Assembly: GCF_040954835.1 (NCBI RefSeq)
Contig: NC_090697.1
Coordinates: forward strand, 3,856,501 to 3,920,500
Origin: Lepisosteus oculatus
Taxonomy: Eukaryota; Chordata; Actinopteri; Semionotiformes; Lepisosteidae
Direction of reading: 5' to 3'
DNA: 64,000 nucleotides
Position numbers and translations under genes: made by a program. Of this stretch, positions 1 through 12,531 are shown in pieces. The notes below the pieces were generated by a model. That model made no database searches, was not told the DNA's origin, and saw only the letters and a program-made list of their open reading frames with translations. Positions within the stretch are counted from its first letter, which is position 1, and every line of letters starts with the position of its first letter.

Positions 1-889
1 CTAGTTTCATTAGAAAAGTTGTAATAGCCATGCCAATGTCGGCTCACACCCCCTCGTCTTCACATGGTCAGTTATTACTACTGGGGCCGTCTGCACATGG
101 TATGGGTGGTTGTCAGTGTCCCATGCTTCTAATTAAGGAGCCTTTGCCTATCATTTCTAAATACTGGCTACCCCAGCTCTAGCGCTCTGTCATTGTGAGT
201 TTTCTCCCTGAAGAGCCCTGTCACCTGCGCTGTACTGTGCTGTTCTTGCCTTCTTGCTTTTCTTGCTAACCTTGTCGGCTTACCATGTACAGACCTGCTG
301 ATTGTCTCTGGACAGTGATGACAGATACTCCTTGGCTTTATCTACTCTGCGCTTTCCCGGCTATGAACCTGTCGGACTCTGGGTTTTTGGAAACCACCTC
401 GGTTCTGAATTGTGATCTCCGCCCCGTCTTGGCTCGATGTTCACCAGCTTGCACCTGCATCACCAGCTCTGTTCCTGAGTGTTGCTTTATTACAAAAGTG
501 TCTCACTTGAGATCGTTCTGTCAGTCACAATACAAAATGCGCATTATATAACGGTTAATAAAAAATGTTTTAATTGAGCTGTATTGATTTTTCACGTGTA
601 TTTTAATTATACCTGCCAGGTGTAAGTTTGAGGGGAGAAGCAGGGGCTCCTTTTTTCCCTCATTTATTCAGTTATCACTGTCTCTATTTAAACCTTAACC
701 ACATTAATGCTCACAGCTCAATTTTTAATGAGCTGTATTGATGTTTTAAATGTGTGGTATTTTATGTTCATTTTGGTGAGGTCTTAGTACTTAAGCTAAA
801 TGTAGCTTATTATCATGTTTTTTTTTACTTTACTGTACATTCTTTCCTTCCAAAGCAATCAAATTCTAAACAAAGAGCAGCCTCACACC
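1..889. other. Unassigned AT-rich stretch
   Basis: No gene was recognised here. The only open frame of note (285-551, 88 codons) has no motif or family resemblance I can name. A short phrase, GAGCTGTATTGAT, recurs near 575 and 728. The stretch ends at the TA target site of the element that follows. Confidence 0.5.
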
Positions 890-891
890 TA

Positions 892-3789
892 CAGATGCAG
901 CCATTCAAAATGCGCGGGCGATACCGCATTATTTTCCGGTGCGCTGTATGCAGTCTACCGCGAGTTACCGGTAAATACTGCTAGTTACCGTAAATTCTCC
1001 TATAATACTGCAAGCAAAATAATAGTATCCGGAATTTCCGCAAGGTGGAGTTAATTAAGCTCAACCTCTCATGTTTGAGCTGTCGCCATCAAAGTCTTTA
1101 ATGAAGATATTACTAATAGTATTAATAATGAATGACCTTGGACAAGCTGTAAGTGTAAACTCAAAGTATTGCCCTGGTCCACATTCAAAAGGAATATAAT
1201 ATGGAATCACGTATCTAAAGAAATTAATAACGATATAATTATATTCATGTTGCAAAAAAATTGCAACCGACATAAAAACTCCCTTGCTTTTAACAGAGCG
1301 TTCCATAATTTCTAACTACGAAAATTATTTAAACTGCGACACTTATCATTCAACCAGAGCTCGAAATATCACAAGGATCCTCTAGAGCACAGCAAAGACT
1401 GTATTAAAAGAATCGCGTATCTAAAGAAATTAATAAGATATAATTATACTCGTGTATATATAGAGGCTGTTTCACCTCTCTCTTCATGTGACTCTATTCA
1501 AAAGCCATTTAGCAAATAGGGGATGAGAAGAGTGACAAACTAGTATACAGTACAGTACTTTAGATCTTTTTTTCTGAACCGGGGAAAATCTGATCATGTT
1601 TCTCTATAACAATAATAAAAAACATTGCCACACCCGGACTGTTAAACCAACACATTAGCACGTCAAAGCCCATTGAGGAGCCAGGCGCAATAAGTGTTTT
1701 GTCCCTTGATTTACTGATCTGCATTAATTACAGAAATCGAGATCCTGCTCTTTGCAGATGACCTGGTCCTGCTGTCGCCCACAGAACAGAGGCTGCGGCA
1801 GAACCTCGTGGTGCTGGAGCAGCACTGTCAGACCTGAGCGCTGACAGTCAATCTGGACAAGACCAGAGTTATGGTTTTCCAGAAAAAAAGCCAGACCCCC
1901 ATTAGTCTTCCTGAGATCGTTGGATTATGAACGAATAAAAGCATCTTATTAAAAACATGTTTGCGTTTGTTTGGGGGCTATATTATGTATTTTTCATATG
2001 TAAGATATAATGATGTGTTCCCGCTTACATATCGCACGACTTTAAAAGCTAGAAAAACAGGTTTCGATTCACATTATCTGGTGAGCCTTGTTTTGTCAAA
2101 GGACAGTACAAAAAAAAACAGACATTGTGTGATACAGCACAGAGCTCAGTCAATTCAAACAACTTCAGTTTAAAAAAAACTGCAACGGACATACAAACTC
2201 CCTTGCTTTTAACAGAGCGTTTCATAATTGCCAACTATGAAATTTATTTAAACTGCGACACTTATCATTCAACTTTAAATAAACTTTATTTTATATAGCG
2301 TTTTAAACGAATAAGTAATTAGATTGCTCATAAACCTAATCGCTTTTTCTACATAAACACAGCGTGATTGATCTCTGAAAATGCTTTTTCTTTATATTTA
2401 GGCTCAGATTTCAACTATAGATCGTATTATTATAAACTTTCTTGGAAAAATGTCTTTTATGTAAACCATGTTTGCTATTAATTCATTTAGGGCTAGAATA
2501 TGTTCATTGTCTTCCAATCGAGTTGAGTTGACATTAGAAGCTTGCCACGCCCGGACTGTTACACCAACGCATTAGCATGTTAAAGCGCTTTCATTGAGGA
2601 GCCTAGCTTTCTTAACTAGTACGTATTGTACTTCCTTGGCTTTGGAGGGGGGAGGTGGCTTTCGCTGGAAATCTCACCCCTTCTACTTTGAAAATACCTG
2701 TGAAACCGGTTTAATTTGTCACAGCCAGCACTCCTGCAGATAGGGGGGTTGTACTTGTTAATGTCTTAGCTGGAACACATCATTATATCTCATTTTGTAT
2801 TTCTATTAAATAATCGTTTGCCCAGTTTAACACTATTGCTGTTATTGTTTTTATCCTGTAAAGCGCTTTGAGGAGCACAGCTTTCTCACCACTTAGATTA
2901 CTTTTTGATACCATCCTTACACAAAGCAGAAACTTCTTGTATTTTCCGATGACATACAAGTGGAAAGATTACAGATTTTAATCGTCTTTTTTCTGAACCA
3001 GGGAAAATCTGATCATGTTTCTCTATAACAATAATAAAAAACTTTATTTTACATATCACCTTTAAAAGTGGCATCTCAAAACAATACAGTAGAAACCACA
3101 GATTACAAAGTAAATACCCAGTCAAATGCAAACGCGTTTTTAATAAAATGCTTTTATTCATTCAGCAGAGAGAGAGCGTAAAACCTGGGCGTAACAGCTG
3201 TTCCTTTTTCTGATCACTCACTCTCTGGATAAATGTCTCACCTGTCCTGTTCTTTGTTTTCCTAATTTGCTGATTATGCCTTCTGCGATCCACTCCTGCC
3301 CTCACACCTAAAGAAGACTATTTTAAATTTCTTTGCGCGGTCCATTGTGCAATTAACCCTTGTATGTGCTGTCCTTAAGGTGATATCACATAAGGGTGAT
3401 ATGTAAAATAATGTTTTCATTATTGTTATAGAGAAACATGATCAGATTTTCCCCGGTTCAGAAAAAAAGATCTAAAGTACTGTACTGTATACTGGTTTGT
3501 CACTCTTCTCATCCCCTCTTTGCTAAATGGCTTTTGAATAGAGTCACATGAAGAGAGAGGTGAAACAGCCCTACACAGCCCTGTCGCAGTACACAAATAT
3601 AATTATATCTTAAACAGGCACAGATAAGACGTTTACTGTAAATCTTTCTACGACAGACCAATGGACCACGAGTGCCCCTGTCGGCCAACCAATCACGTAC
3701 CGCGCGTCATCGTGCATCACAATACGCGACGCCGTAGCCAATTACCTCCGGTACGTGTCTGTACCGCGCACTTTGAATGGCTGCATTTG
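892..3789. mobile_element. TA-flanked DNA element with CAGATGCAGCC inverted ends, copy 1
   Basis: The left end reads CAGATGCAGCCATTCAAA. The right end is its inverse with one mismatch (TTTGAATGGCTGCATTTG). A TA dinucleotide flanks each side (890-891 and 3790-3791), as expected for the TA duplication of Tc1/mariner-type DNA transposons. The left subterminal part carries TACCG boxes at 956, 966 and 986, with TACTG at 976. The interior is a patchwork. A stretch near 1250-1350 recurs near 2173-2275. The run near 1550-1620 recurs near 2985-3050 and, inverted, near 3420-3490. A LINE fragment is nested at 1733-1925. No intact transposase was seen, so this copy is presumably non-autonomous. The same ends recur at least five times in the window. 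Confidence 0.75.
1733..1925 (+). mobile_element. Non-LTR retrotransposon reverse transcriptase fragment
   Basis: Plus-strand translation gives a typical LINE reverse-transcriptase segment with the FADD catalytic box (LLFADDLVLLSPTEQ), followed by a VNLDKT segment. A stop codon lies between the two parts, so it is decayed. It is a short relic inside the TA-flanked element and differs from the L2-like LINE found near 25 and 42 kb. Confidence 0.75.
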
Positions 3790-3791
3790 TA

Positions 3792-4629
3792 AGTTCTTGC
3801 TCAATTAACTGTTGATATTTCTTTCCCCCTCAGTGACTTTTCAGAATTATTGTCATATCCAGCATGCTCTATCTTTATTTATCAATTTTACAAAACATAT
3901 TAGGTTACCTTTGTTTGCCAGCAGTCCACACTCACGTCAATGGTAAAGTTACTATTTCAACTATTTCCCACAAGAAGAGTGCTAAAATAAATACTTAGAA
4001 TTTAATTTAACTATAGTATCCAATATGACCAAAATTGACATGTCATTTTTAAATAGCTTAAACATGAGATTCAACTTTTTCTGAAAAACATTTAATATAG
4101 AAACAAAATGTATAACATTAAGGTAGATTATTTTCATTTTTTATGCCACATATACAGTATTTTCAAGATTATGTCATGCTTAAATTTGGATTACATAACT
4201 ACAGCTAGTAGCTGTCTTTTCTGCTGGCTTGCTTTCCATTTGAACTGCAGTGAATTTAGTAAATTAATTCATCAGTAAAATGAAATTAGAAATTAGTAAA
4301 ATTAGAAAATTGTCTTTACTGATTTCAAGATTTCAAAAACCTCAGCTAGGTTATAAAATGCCACATTGTCTAAAAAAAATAAATTGTCGGTGCTAAAGGT
4401 GAATTTCAACTTCTGCGGGCAATTGATGTGCCCTAGATGAGGCCTACAAGGTTTAAAGTAGCAGAGCAAGCAAGAACATTTTATATCAAATGTGTCAAAT
4501 CAAAGGATTGTGGGAGTATGGAGAAAGCTACTCAGCCATATTGTTGAAGACAATGTCCTAGCTTCGTTAAAGAAAAGGTTGGATAGGATCTTGCATAAAT
4601 TAATTATTAACAACCAAAAGGGCAAGTTG
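3792..4629. other. No gene seen
   Basis: AT-rich sequence without a convincing open frame or a repeat that I can name. Confidence 0.4.
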
Positions 4630-4810
4630 GGCCTAACTTGACCAAAGCATACTTGGAAATACTCTTGAATCAGGCTAAACAAGACTTGTCTTTGTCATAT
4701 TATCAGAAGGTCCAATGTTTAGGTTTACAAAAAGTAAAATTCCAGTGGCTTATGGGCTGTCAACCAGGGCCTTAGACTTAGCTTATGCATGATCATATTT
4801 AGATGATGAC
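4630..4810. repeat. Direct repeat, left member (matches about 11807-12262)
   Basis: The phrase CCAAAGCATACTTG, followed by a run from about 4656 to 4800, recurs in the same orientation at about 11807-11826 and 12121-12262, where a SINE splits it. The two copies flank the retrovirus-like and gypsy-like fossils. They may be remnants of long terminal repeats of the older fossil or an unrelated dispersed repeat; no clean TG...CA ends were found. Confidence 0.5.
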
Positions 4811-5739
4811 TATGTATATATATTTCGTGAGTCCTGGGAAATGTGCCTGCTGCAATGTCAGGCAGTATTGTATAGTCTAAAGGAAGCCAGAGTACATGTA
4901 GGGAACTGTACATAATTTTGTGAAAGAGGAAAGTTGGCTAGAATACTACCAAATATCAGGGGAGGTCTGGCCAAATGTCAGTTAAGTGTAGGTTTTTCAT
5001 TCTTTCATACTTCACCTTGGCCACCCATGGGTCTTGCTGGAATTGGCAGAGTACTATCAGTAATTCAGTCCCTGGCTCTTGGAAAGGGAAAGCCCCTAAC
5101 AAACCCTACAATAAAATTAACCATGAATTCAGATCAGTTTACATCAAGGGCTTTATAACAAGTTCTGTACCCTGACCCTGTAGAAATGCTTCAGTAGCAG
5201 ATTTTTCTTCCCAACTGATTTGTAAGAGTAGACTTTCAGCTGTTCTTTCCCAGATACAATTGCATTGCTTCTCAGCCTCAAGCTCTAATTGCTTTCTAGA
5301 TCACAATTATATGCCAGTTTAAAAACATTACCTGCTGTGCAGTGGGCCATCAAAGCTTTGTGCTACTATCTTCTAAGCTGTGCTACTATCCCACTCATCT
5401 GAAGGACGGTCAACAAAATGAAAAATGCCTATTGAACACATCTTCTGACCCCAGAGCTATACAGATTTGTGATGTTACAATGCTCTGAAAATTAAACTGG
5501 GTGAATCCAACTACAGTATGTGCTTAGAGAGAGCCCATGACTAGGATGGAGAGATGTACGCTGGATGTTTATCCAGATAAGAAGGCAGCTTACAGTATTT
5601 CTAATGTGGCCTCTATAGGCAACCCCGTGTTCCCCATTATGGGAAACATGCTCCTCATGATTGACAATTAGCCCATCATTGATGTCCTGTAGGGGCATAA
5701 TAACAGTAGCTAACATATCTGTAACATCATTGTGGCCTG
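4811..5739. other. Unassigned flank of the retrovirus-like fossil
   Basis: No domain was recognised. Given its place downstream of the minus-strand pol relic, it may hold decayed 3' sequence of that fossil, but nothing seen proves it. Confidence 0.35.
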
Positions 5740-8700
5740 CCTATTTGGTCTCTGGAGCAGCCACTCTTCGGCACTGCGATGAATGGATCCAGTGGTCCTG
5801 TCTGGTCACTTGTACAGCGGAGCCAGTGGTCAGCAGCACCTGGTATGGTCCCTCCCAGCGGAGCTGAAATGCCTGGGTAGGTATCTTCTTCACCCTCACC
5901 CACTTGCCAAGTATCAGGTCAGGTCAGGTCATGTCCTCCCTCAACTGAAGGTCCCCAAGCATCCAGTATGAGCTCCCTGTACAGCTTCAGTTAGCAACCT
6001 GCAATATTGCAATAGAGAATGACCCATTAGCCAAGTTGGGCCCATCTAAAAGCTTCATTGGCTGGCTCGTAATAACCTCAAATGGGCTCATTCTTTTCTA
6101 TTTGTCCCGACCCTCAAACTACACAAGACCGCAGGCAGGGCATCTACCCATGGCATTCCCCCAGTCTGATATTTCGTCAGACGATCTTTCAGAGTTTGTA
6201 TGATTTCCACAGTTCCTGCAGATTGTGGATGATGTGGGCAATGAAGGTCCCACCTTACTATCAGTGAAGAAGCCTCAGCCATACAGTCACCTCAGCTAGC
6301 AATTGTAAGGGTTCTAGCCTGCAGCTGTGAGGAAGTCTCTGTTCCTCCATAGTCTCCCGAAATCATGACATACACCGAATGTGGTATAAATGGTTAAAAT
6401 ATTTACTTTGGCATGTTTATAGGCCTCAACTAAAGCTTTCAACTCTTCTTGTTGTGCTGAGGAAGTAGGAGGCAAACTCACGGTGGTCAACACATCAAAT
6501 TCTAACGTAACTGCCCAACCTGCTCTCTGCTCCCCCTCATGCACCACGGAGGATCCTTCAGTAAATTACACTAGATCCTCATTTCCAAGGGGATGCTCAG
6601 CTACGTTAGTCTTCTCCAATCACCCATTGCTCACAACTGTGATCTAATAGATGATCCTCAACCAATATATCATCCACATACTAAATAACTACTGAGATCA
6701 GTGTGGGTAATTCTCACAGATGTTGCACAGCTACATGGTACACAGCTGGGCTGTTATGAAACCCTTGAGTTAGCCTAGTTCAAGTGTACTGTTTCCCATT
6801 GACAATAAAAGCAAACCAATACTGTACTTCGGGGTGTAGGGGTTCAGACCAGAAACCATTCGCCATATCTATGACCGAAAAAACAGCATGGTTCGGCTGC
6901 AACAAGTGGAATGTGGTGGAGGGGTCTGCGACCAAAGGGGTTAACTTGTTGATATAGTGTTTAGCTACTTTATAGTCCATCATAAAACTCCAGGCTCCAC
7001 TGGTGTTCTTAACTGGCCAGATGGGTCTGTTGCTTGTGCTGTTAGTCGTCCGAATTATTCCTTGCTCTAAATTATTCCTTGCTCTAAAAGCTTCTGTACT
7101 ACTGGTTGCACCCCCTCCTCCACTTCCTTTCGCATGGGATAGGGGTCTGTACATATTCGGGAGATATTCCGAGAAATGTAACAGGTTCTATATCTAACAG
7201 CCCACATTCATCTTTGTCTTTAGCCTATATAGGATTATCCTTGATCTTATCCTTTTGCAGAGACCAAATGTTAATTTGCACCATGCTATCTTGTACGGTT
7301 AGAGTAATTCCTTGTAAATATTATAGGGCGTCCCAGCCCAGTAGGTCATGGGTTGAACCCACCCGCAGTCAGGTGACAAACTGTATGTCCCCTCCTAAGT
7401 CTTAAGATCTCCTAAGTCTCCAAACTGTATGTCCCCTCCTAAGTCTTAAGATCTTTGGTTTCTAGTAGTACACCTCACTGTCCCCCTAGTCCTGTGGCCT
7501 CCTGCCACCCCCCTGTATACCCCACCTGACAACACTGGGCAGTATAACGAGATAAACATGACAGTTGAGCGCCAGTGTCCCATAGCAGAGAGGCAGACGT
7601 CCTATTAATAGTACACTTTCATTTCAATTCATTTCAGGAACCTGAACCTGATATTTTGCAGTACATTCGACTACACCCCCTGAAACCCCCTTACAGCGAT
7701 CTCACTTCGTTTATCTTTACACTGTCACTGGGATAAGCTTAGGGAAGCCACAAGGGGGCATTCTAGTTTAACAAGTCCCTCAAAGCTCACTTGTTCTCCT
7801 CAGAGAGGTCTTTTAGTTGAGAAATCAGACTTCTCTGCCCTTCCTTATCGGATGGGTCATAGGGTTGATCCTTGCTCTCCTCGTCTTGTTTACGCTTCCT
7901 GCAATCCTTCTTAAAGTGGCCTTGTCTCTTAAAATAATGACACACCAGTGTAATCAAAGTAGCCTTTCTCTTAATTCCCCTTCCTTCTGCTCACCAGCGT
8001 GGCACATTACCTGATTGACGTCCAGGAGTGTTATTCCATAAGTATCTTTCAGCTCCTGCAATGCTCTCCAAGTCTGTTGCATTCCAGATTTGGGGTGGGG
8101 CACTTCTTCTGCCCACCTATCAATATCCTCTGGTTTAGGGACTCTGTCTTTGCACTGCTATCAGGACTGTAACAGGGTTACCTGGGAAGGAGGGGTCCGG
8201 CTCCTCCTCACCCTCACTACCCAAAGTTCCATTATCAGGTCCCTCATGTTGCCTTTTACCCTTATCTCTTATGGGGAATAAGCCAGGAGGGGGTTCATCA
8301 CGATCCCTCCAGTCCCAATCATCCCTGTGGGACTGGGGTTCTCCGGGATCCCCAGGCCACCCAGGCAGCTCTGGAGACAAGCCTCCATCCCATTCGTCTC
8401 CTTTCCCACGGCTAGTATCAGGGTATAAGCGCCATACTCGTTTATCCTTTGCTTTCTCATTTTTACACTTACTCAACTCCTTTTTGAACTTATCATTTTC
8501 CATCCTTAATGTCTTAACTTCTTCCTCCAAATCACTTCACAACTTATTCACCACATCTTTACGCTCTGCTACTGCTGTCAGCCTCCCTTTTAGATCATAT
8601 GTTTGCTTATCCCAGTCAGTCATTTCTGTTGTATCCTTAAATGTTTCCCTAAAATCATTCCAATATCTGTCTGTTTGTCCTTAAACTGCTGCTCATACAC

Positions 8701-8900
8701 CTTCCTGCACTCCTGTTCAGACCAAGCGCCATCTGATAACTCAAGTTTCTTTTTTAGCTTCTCCATAAATGATCTGAGCCTTTTCTTCTCCAATACCCAA
8801 TCGGAGACCTCTACAAGTTTCTCCGTGCACCAGCTCATCCTGCTGGGTTTACCGCAGCTGTGTACCAACTAACCCAGTTGGTTTTACTGCACCCTGGGCA
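5740..8900 (-). mobile_element. Endogenous retrovirus-like fossil (gag-pro-pol remains)
   Basis: Minus-strand reading from right to left shows a gag-like charged coiled-coil part (about 8.9-8.1 kb), a CCHC zinc-knuckle-like segment near 7.9 kb, a protease-type DTGA box near 7.57 kb, reverse transcriptase (about 7.15-6.8 kb), RNase H (about 6.55-6.3 kb) and integrase pieces ending in a C-terminal SH3-like segment (about 6.3-5.75 kb). The RT and RNase H wording resembles gamma/epsilon-type fish retroviruses. The copy is clearly broken in many places and looks old. Terminal repeats are not certain: the direct repeats at 4630-4810 and 11807-12262 are candidates. Confidence 0.75.
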
Positions 8901-9379
8901 CCCCCTTTTTTTTACAATACAATTTTCCCAGGGCCACCGCCCTGAGGAAAACCTTCCCTTTAAAACCTGACCGGTCACTTCCCTGGAACAGGGGATAACC
9001 CAAGACTCTCACTCTCTGACTTACTCACAATTCCTAGAGAGTTTTAAGTTGCTTCCGAGTGGCATGCGAGAGACAATGGGATTTTTTTGCAAAACTTTCA
9101 TCAGAAAAAAAGTGTTGCCAAAAGAACAAGCTTAGTAAATGGGAGTTCAAAAGACAGGAAGGTAGTAATAAAGGGAGTGGTGTTGCATACCACGGAGCCT
9201 GGGGGTATGCCCAGAACACAGAGTCTGCATGGTAGTTAATAAGTTACTTTTCTAATCTCCTAAGATTCCTGACTAAAAAATTAACCCCTGATTCCTTAGT
9301 ATTCTTGAATTAAAACTAACCCTCTTATACCTCAATATGAACATAATGTAGCCTTTACATGTTCTTTTCAGAACAAAGG
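8901..9379. other. Spacer between two fossils
   Basis: AT-richer sequence between the gag-like end and the GC-rich gypsy fossil. It could be leader sequence of the retrovirus-like fossil, but no primer-binding site was identified with confidence. Confidence 0.35.
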
Positions 9380-11806
9380 ACCAGTGGAGACGCGATTAAC
9401 AAACCAAGCATTAGCTTTATTCGTTAACAACCACACAAAACCAAACACAGGATATACACGCACATGAGGAAACTGACGGAACACGTACACATCTTTAGGG
9501 TGGTAATTACGTAACAACACGAGACTACACAGGGCACTAGAACTACTAGGACATTATTTACACAGGTAGGGTCAGTCGCTGGTCATCGTGCTGACCCTCA
9601 GACTCTCCCCGGCTACCACTCCCAGCATGCCCAGCGGTACTACGAGCGCCTAGAGGCGCTTCCTCCTCACCACCAGGCGAGGGCGTTACACTGCCCCCAC
9701 CTGAAGCATCTGGCGTCTCGCCGACGTCGAACACCCCCCTCAGGCTGTACTCGTACTCGGCTAACTGCTGTGGAACCCTGCGTGAGCGGCCGCTGCGCCG
9801 CGGTGATGGCTGACGACCCACGGACGCCCCACTATCGGCCGGCTCCAGCCCCGGCTGCTCCTCTAGAGCTTCCCCACACGGCTCCTCCTCCCGGGCCCGG
9901 TAGGGGGCCAGGCGGTCTCGGTGCAGGACCACCACTCTCCCCCGTGTTCACCACCAGCTGCCACCACACCTCGCCACTGGAGGGTACCCGCCACCCCCGG
10001 CGCAGCACCCTGTCCTTTACCTCCAAGGCCTCCCACAGGGCTTGACGGGGTGCGGGGCGAGCTCCTCTCGCGTAGGCCGCATGCCTGCTGCCCTCCAGCG
10101 GAGCACCGGCCCCACGTCAGGATCAGCTGCCTGACGCAGCGCCAGGTCTGGCAGGCCCACCCCCAGCGGCCCCTCCCCGGCCTCCTCACGCTTCTCCCGC
10201 CGGGCGCAGTGGTGGTAGTCCGCGGCCTCTCAGGGGCGCCGCGAGAGAGCGTCGGCATTGAGATGGCAAGACCCCGCACGGTGCACGACAGTGAAGTCGT
10301 ACTCCTGCAGGATCTCTATCCATCGTGCCATCTGCCCCTCCGGCTCCTTAAAGTGGAGCAGCCGGGTGAGGGACGCATGGTCGATCCTCAGCCGGAACCG
10401 GGTCCCGAACAGGTACGGCCTGAAGTGGTGAACCGCCGCCATCACCGCCAGCAGCTCGCGACGGGTCACGCAGTAGTTCCGTTCAGCCCTAGTCAAAGCC
10501 CGACTATAGTAGGCAACTACGCGCTCCCCATCCAGCCCCTCTTGCGCCAACACCACACCCACCCCCGAGTTACTCGTGTCGGTATCGAGAACATACGGCA
10601 ACCGCGGGTCGGTGTAGGCCAGCACGGGGGCCCCCACCAGAGCTTCATGCAACCAGCCGAAGGCCGTCTCACAGCCTGAGTCCCAGTCGAAACAGCGGCC
10701 GTTGTCGGTGAGGCGGTGCAGCGGGGCAGCGATGCTGGCAAAGTCCCAGACGAATCTCCGGTAGTACGAGGCCAACCCCAGAAAGCTGCGCAGCTCTGCG
10801 ACAGTGCGTGGAGTCAGCCAGCCCCTCACTGCGGCGACCTTACCTGGGTCCATAGCCACCCCTCGCGGTCCAACAACATGTCCCAGGAAGGTCACCTCCC
10901 GCCGCAGGAGCTCGCACTTGCGGGGGTTGAGCCTCAGGCCAGCACGGCGGATGCAGGCCAGCACCGCCTGGAGGTTTGTCAAGGCCTGGTCGAAACCCCG
11001 GGCATGAACCAGCAGATCGTCCAGATATAGCACACACTGGTTCCGCAGGACCGATGCCAGCACCCTCTCCATCAGACTCTCGAATGTCGCCGGGGCATTG
11101 CACAGGCCAAAAGGCATGACAGTAAACTGCCAGAGGCCCTGGCCGATGGAAAAGGCCGTCTTCGGGCGAGCATCGGGAGCAAGCGGTACCTGCCAGTAGC
11201 CGCAGCGGAGGTCCAGGGAGCTGAACCAGGTCGACCCGGTGATGTAGTCCAGGGTGTCATCTATCCTCGGCAGGGGGTAGGAATCTTTCCGGGTGACCTG
11301 GTTCAGCTTGCGGTAGTTGACGCAGAACCTCCACGAGCCATCTTTTTTTTTACCAGTACAGCTGGCGCCGACCACGGGCTCGCGGAGGGCTCAATCACCC
11401 ACGCTGCGGCCATCTCCCGGATCTTTTCCTCGGTGACGGTCCGCTTGGCGTGAATCATGCGTCCCGGTGGGATGCGGATGGGCCGAGCGTCGCCGGTGTT
11501 GATCTCGTGTTGGACCAGGGCAGTGTGGGTGCAGTCCTCATCTCTCGCCGCAAAGAGATCCTCGTTCTGGGCGAGTAGCTCCTTGAGCCGCTGCTGCTGG
11601 TCCTGATTGAGGCCCTCGCAGCTCCGCTGGTAGAGATCCTCAACGGCGCGCCTCGCTTCCACGCAGCGCTCGGCCCCCGCCGTCGCCGCCTTGTCTGGCC
11701 CCCCGGCTGACTCGGGGGCAGGATCCGGCATGCTCGCTCCCCGGCTCGCAGGCCTGGTCTGCCCCGGAGACTGCCGTCGCCGCCGCCGCCGCCACTGCCT
11801 CTTTAC
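9380..11806 (-). mobile_element. Ty3/gypsy-type LTR retrotransposon fossil (pol region)
   Basis: Minus strand, distinctly GC-rich compared with everything around it. Parts seen in order are a pre-RT segment (about 11.7-11.35 kb), a Ty3/gypsy reverse transcriptase with the YLDDLL box and the FLGLASYYRRF connection segment (about 11.35-10.7 kb), an RNase H region ending in the NADALSRRP hallmark (about 10.7-10.23 kb), and a polymerase C-terminal tail with an HRDRLAPY phrase and Ser/Gly-rich end (about 9.95-9.56 kb). No terminal repeats were found. The element is incomplete, with a few breaks, but much of the RT frame is still readable, so it looks younger than the retrovirus-like fossil beside it. 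It probably inserted into or next to that fossil. Confidence 0.85.
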
Positions 11807-11825
11807 TTAACCAAAGCATACTTGC

Positions 11826-12118
11826 AAATTAGGGCGGAGCGGTGGCTCTGTGTCTCAGGATCTGTGCCTGTGACTGGAAGTTGACAGTTCAAATCCCGCA
11901 GCCGGCAGAGGAATCCTACTCCGTTGGGCCCCTGAGCAACGCCCTTAACCCCAGCTGCTCCAGGGGCGCCGTACAATGGCAGACCCTGCGCTCTGACCCC
12001 AAGCTTCTCTCCCAGTCTGTGTGTCTGTGTCTCCATGGAGAAAAGCTGGGGTATGTGAAAAGATGAATTCCTAATGCAAGAAATTGTATAGGGCTAATAA
12101 AGAAACATTATTATTATA
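11826..12118 (+). repeat. tRNA-derived SINE, copy 1
   Basis: A Pol III A-box-like GGTGGCTCTG and B-box-like GTTCAAATCCCG open the element. The body carries the phrases GAGGAATCCTACT and GCCCTTAACCCCA, and the end holds AATAAAG with an ATT-rich tail. The SINE splits the direct repeat that resumes at 12121. Two further copies lie at 12260 and 55172. Confidence 0.8.
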
Positions 12119-12120
12119 AA

Positions 12121-12259
12121 ATACCCTTGAATCAGGCTAAACAAGACTTGTCTTTGTCATATTATCACAAGGTCCCACGTTTTGGTTTATAAAGGTCACA
12201 TTTCAATGGCTCATGGGCAGTCAACCAGGGCCTTAGACTTAGCTAATGCATTATCTTAT
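12121..12259. repeat. Direct repeat, right member (matches 4656-4800)
   Basis: Same orientation and high similarity to about 4656-4800, including the segment around AATCAGGCTAAACAAGAC. Its first part lies before the SINE at 11807-11826. See the left member for possible meanings. Confidence 0.55.
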
Positions 12260-12518
12260 TAGGTGATGCAGTGGCTCTGTGGCTTAGGATCTGCACCTAT
12301 GGCTGGAATGTTGCTGGTTCGTATCCCATGGCTGGCAGAGGAATCCTACTATATTTGGGCTCCTGACAAAGGCCCTTAACCCCAACTGCTTCAGGGGTGG
12401 CTGACTCTGTGCTCTGACCCCAAGCTTCTCTCCCTGTCTATCTCTCATGAAGAGCAAGTTGGGGTATGTGAAAAAGACAAATTCCTAACACAAGAAATTG
12501 TATATGGCCAATAAAGTG
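12260..12518 (+). repeat. tRNA-derived SINE, copy 2
   Basis: Same family as the SINE at 11826 (GGCTCTGTGGCTTAGGATCTG start, GAGGAATCCTACT body, CCAATAAAG end). It is flanked by a perfect 7-bp target duplication ATCTTAT at 12253-12259 and 12519-12525, so its borders are well set. Confidence 0.8.
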
Positions 12519-12531
12519 ATCTTATCTCATG

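Noticed and set aside
9921-10679. Plus-strand open frame of 252 codons
   Set aside because: Antisense to the gypsy fossil; long only because the region is GC-rich.
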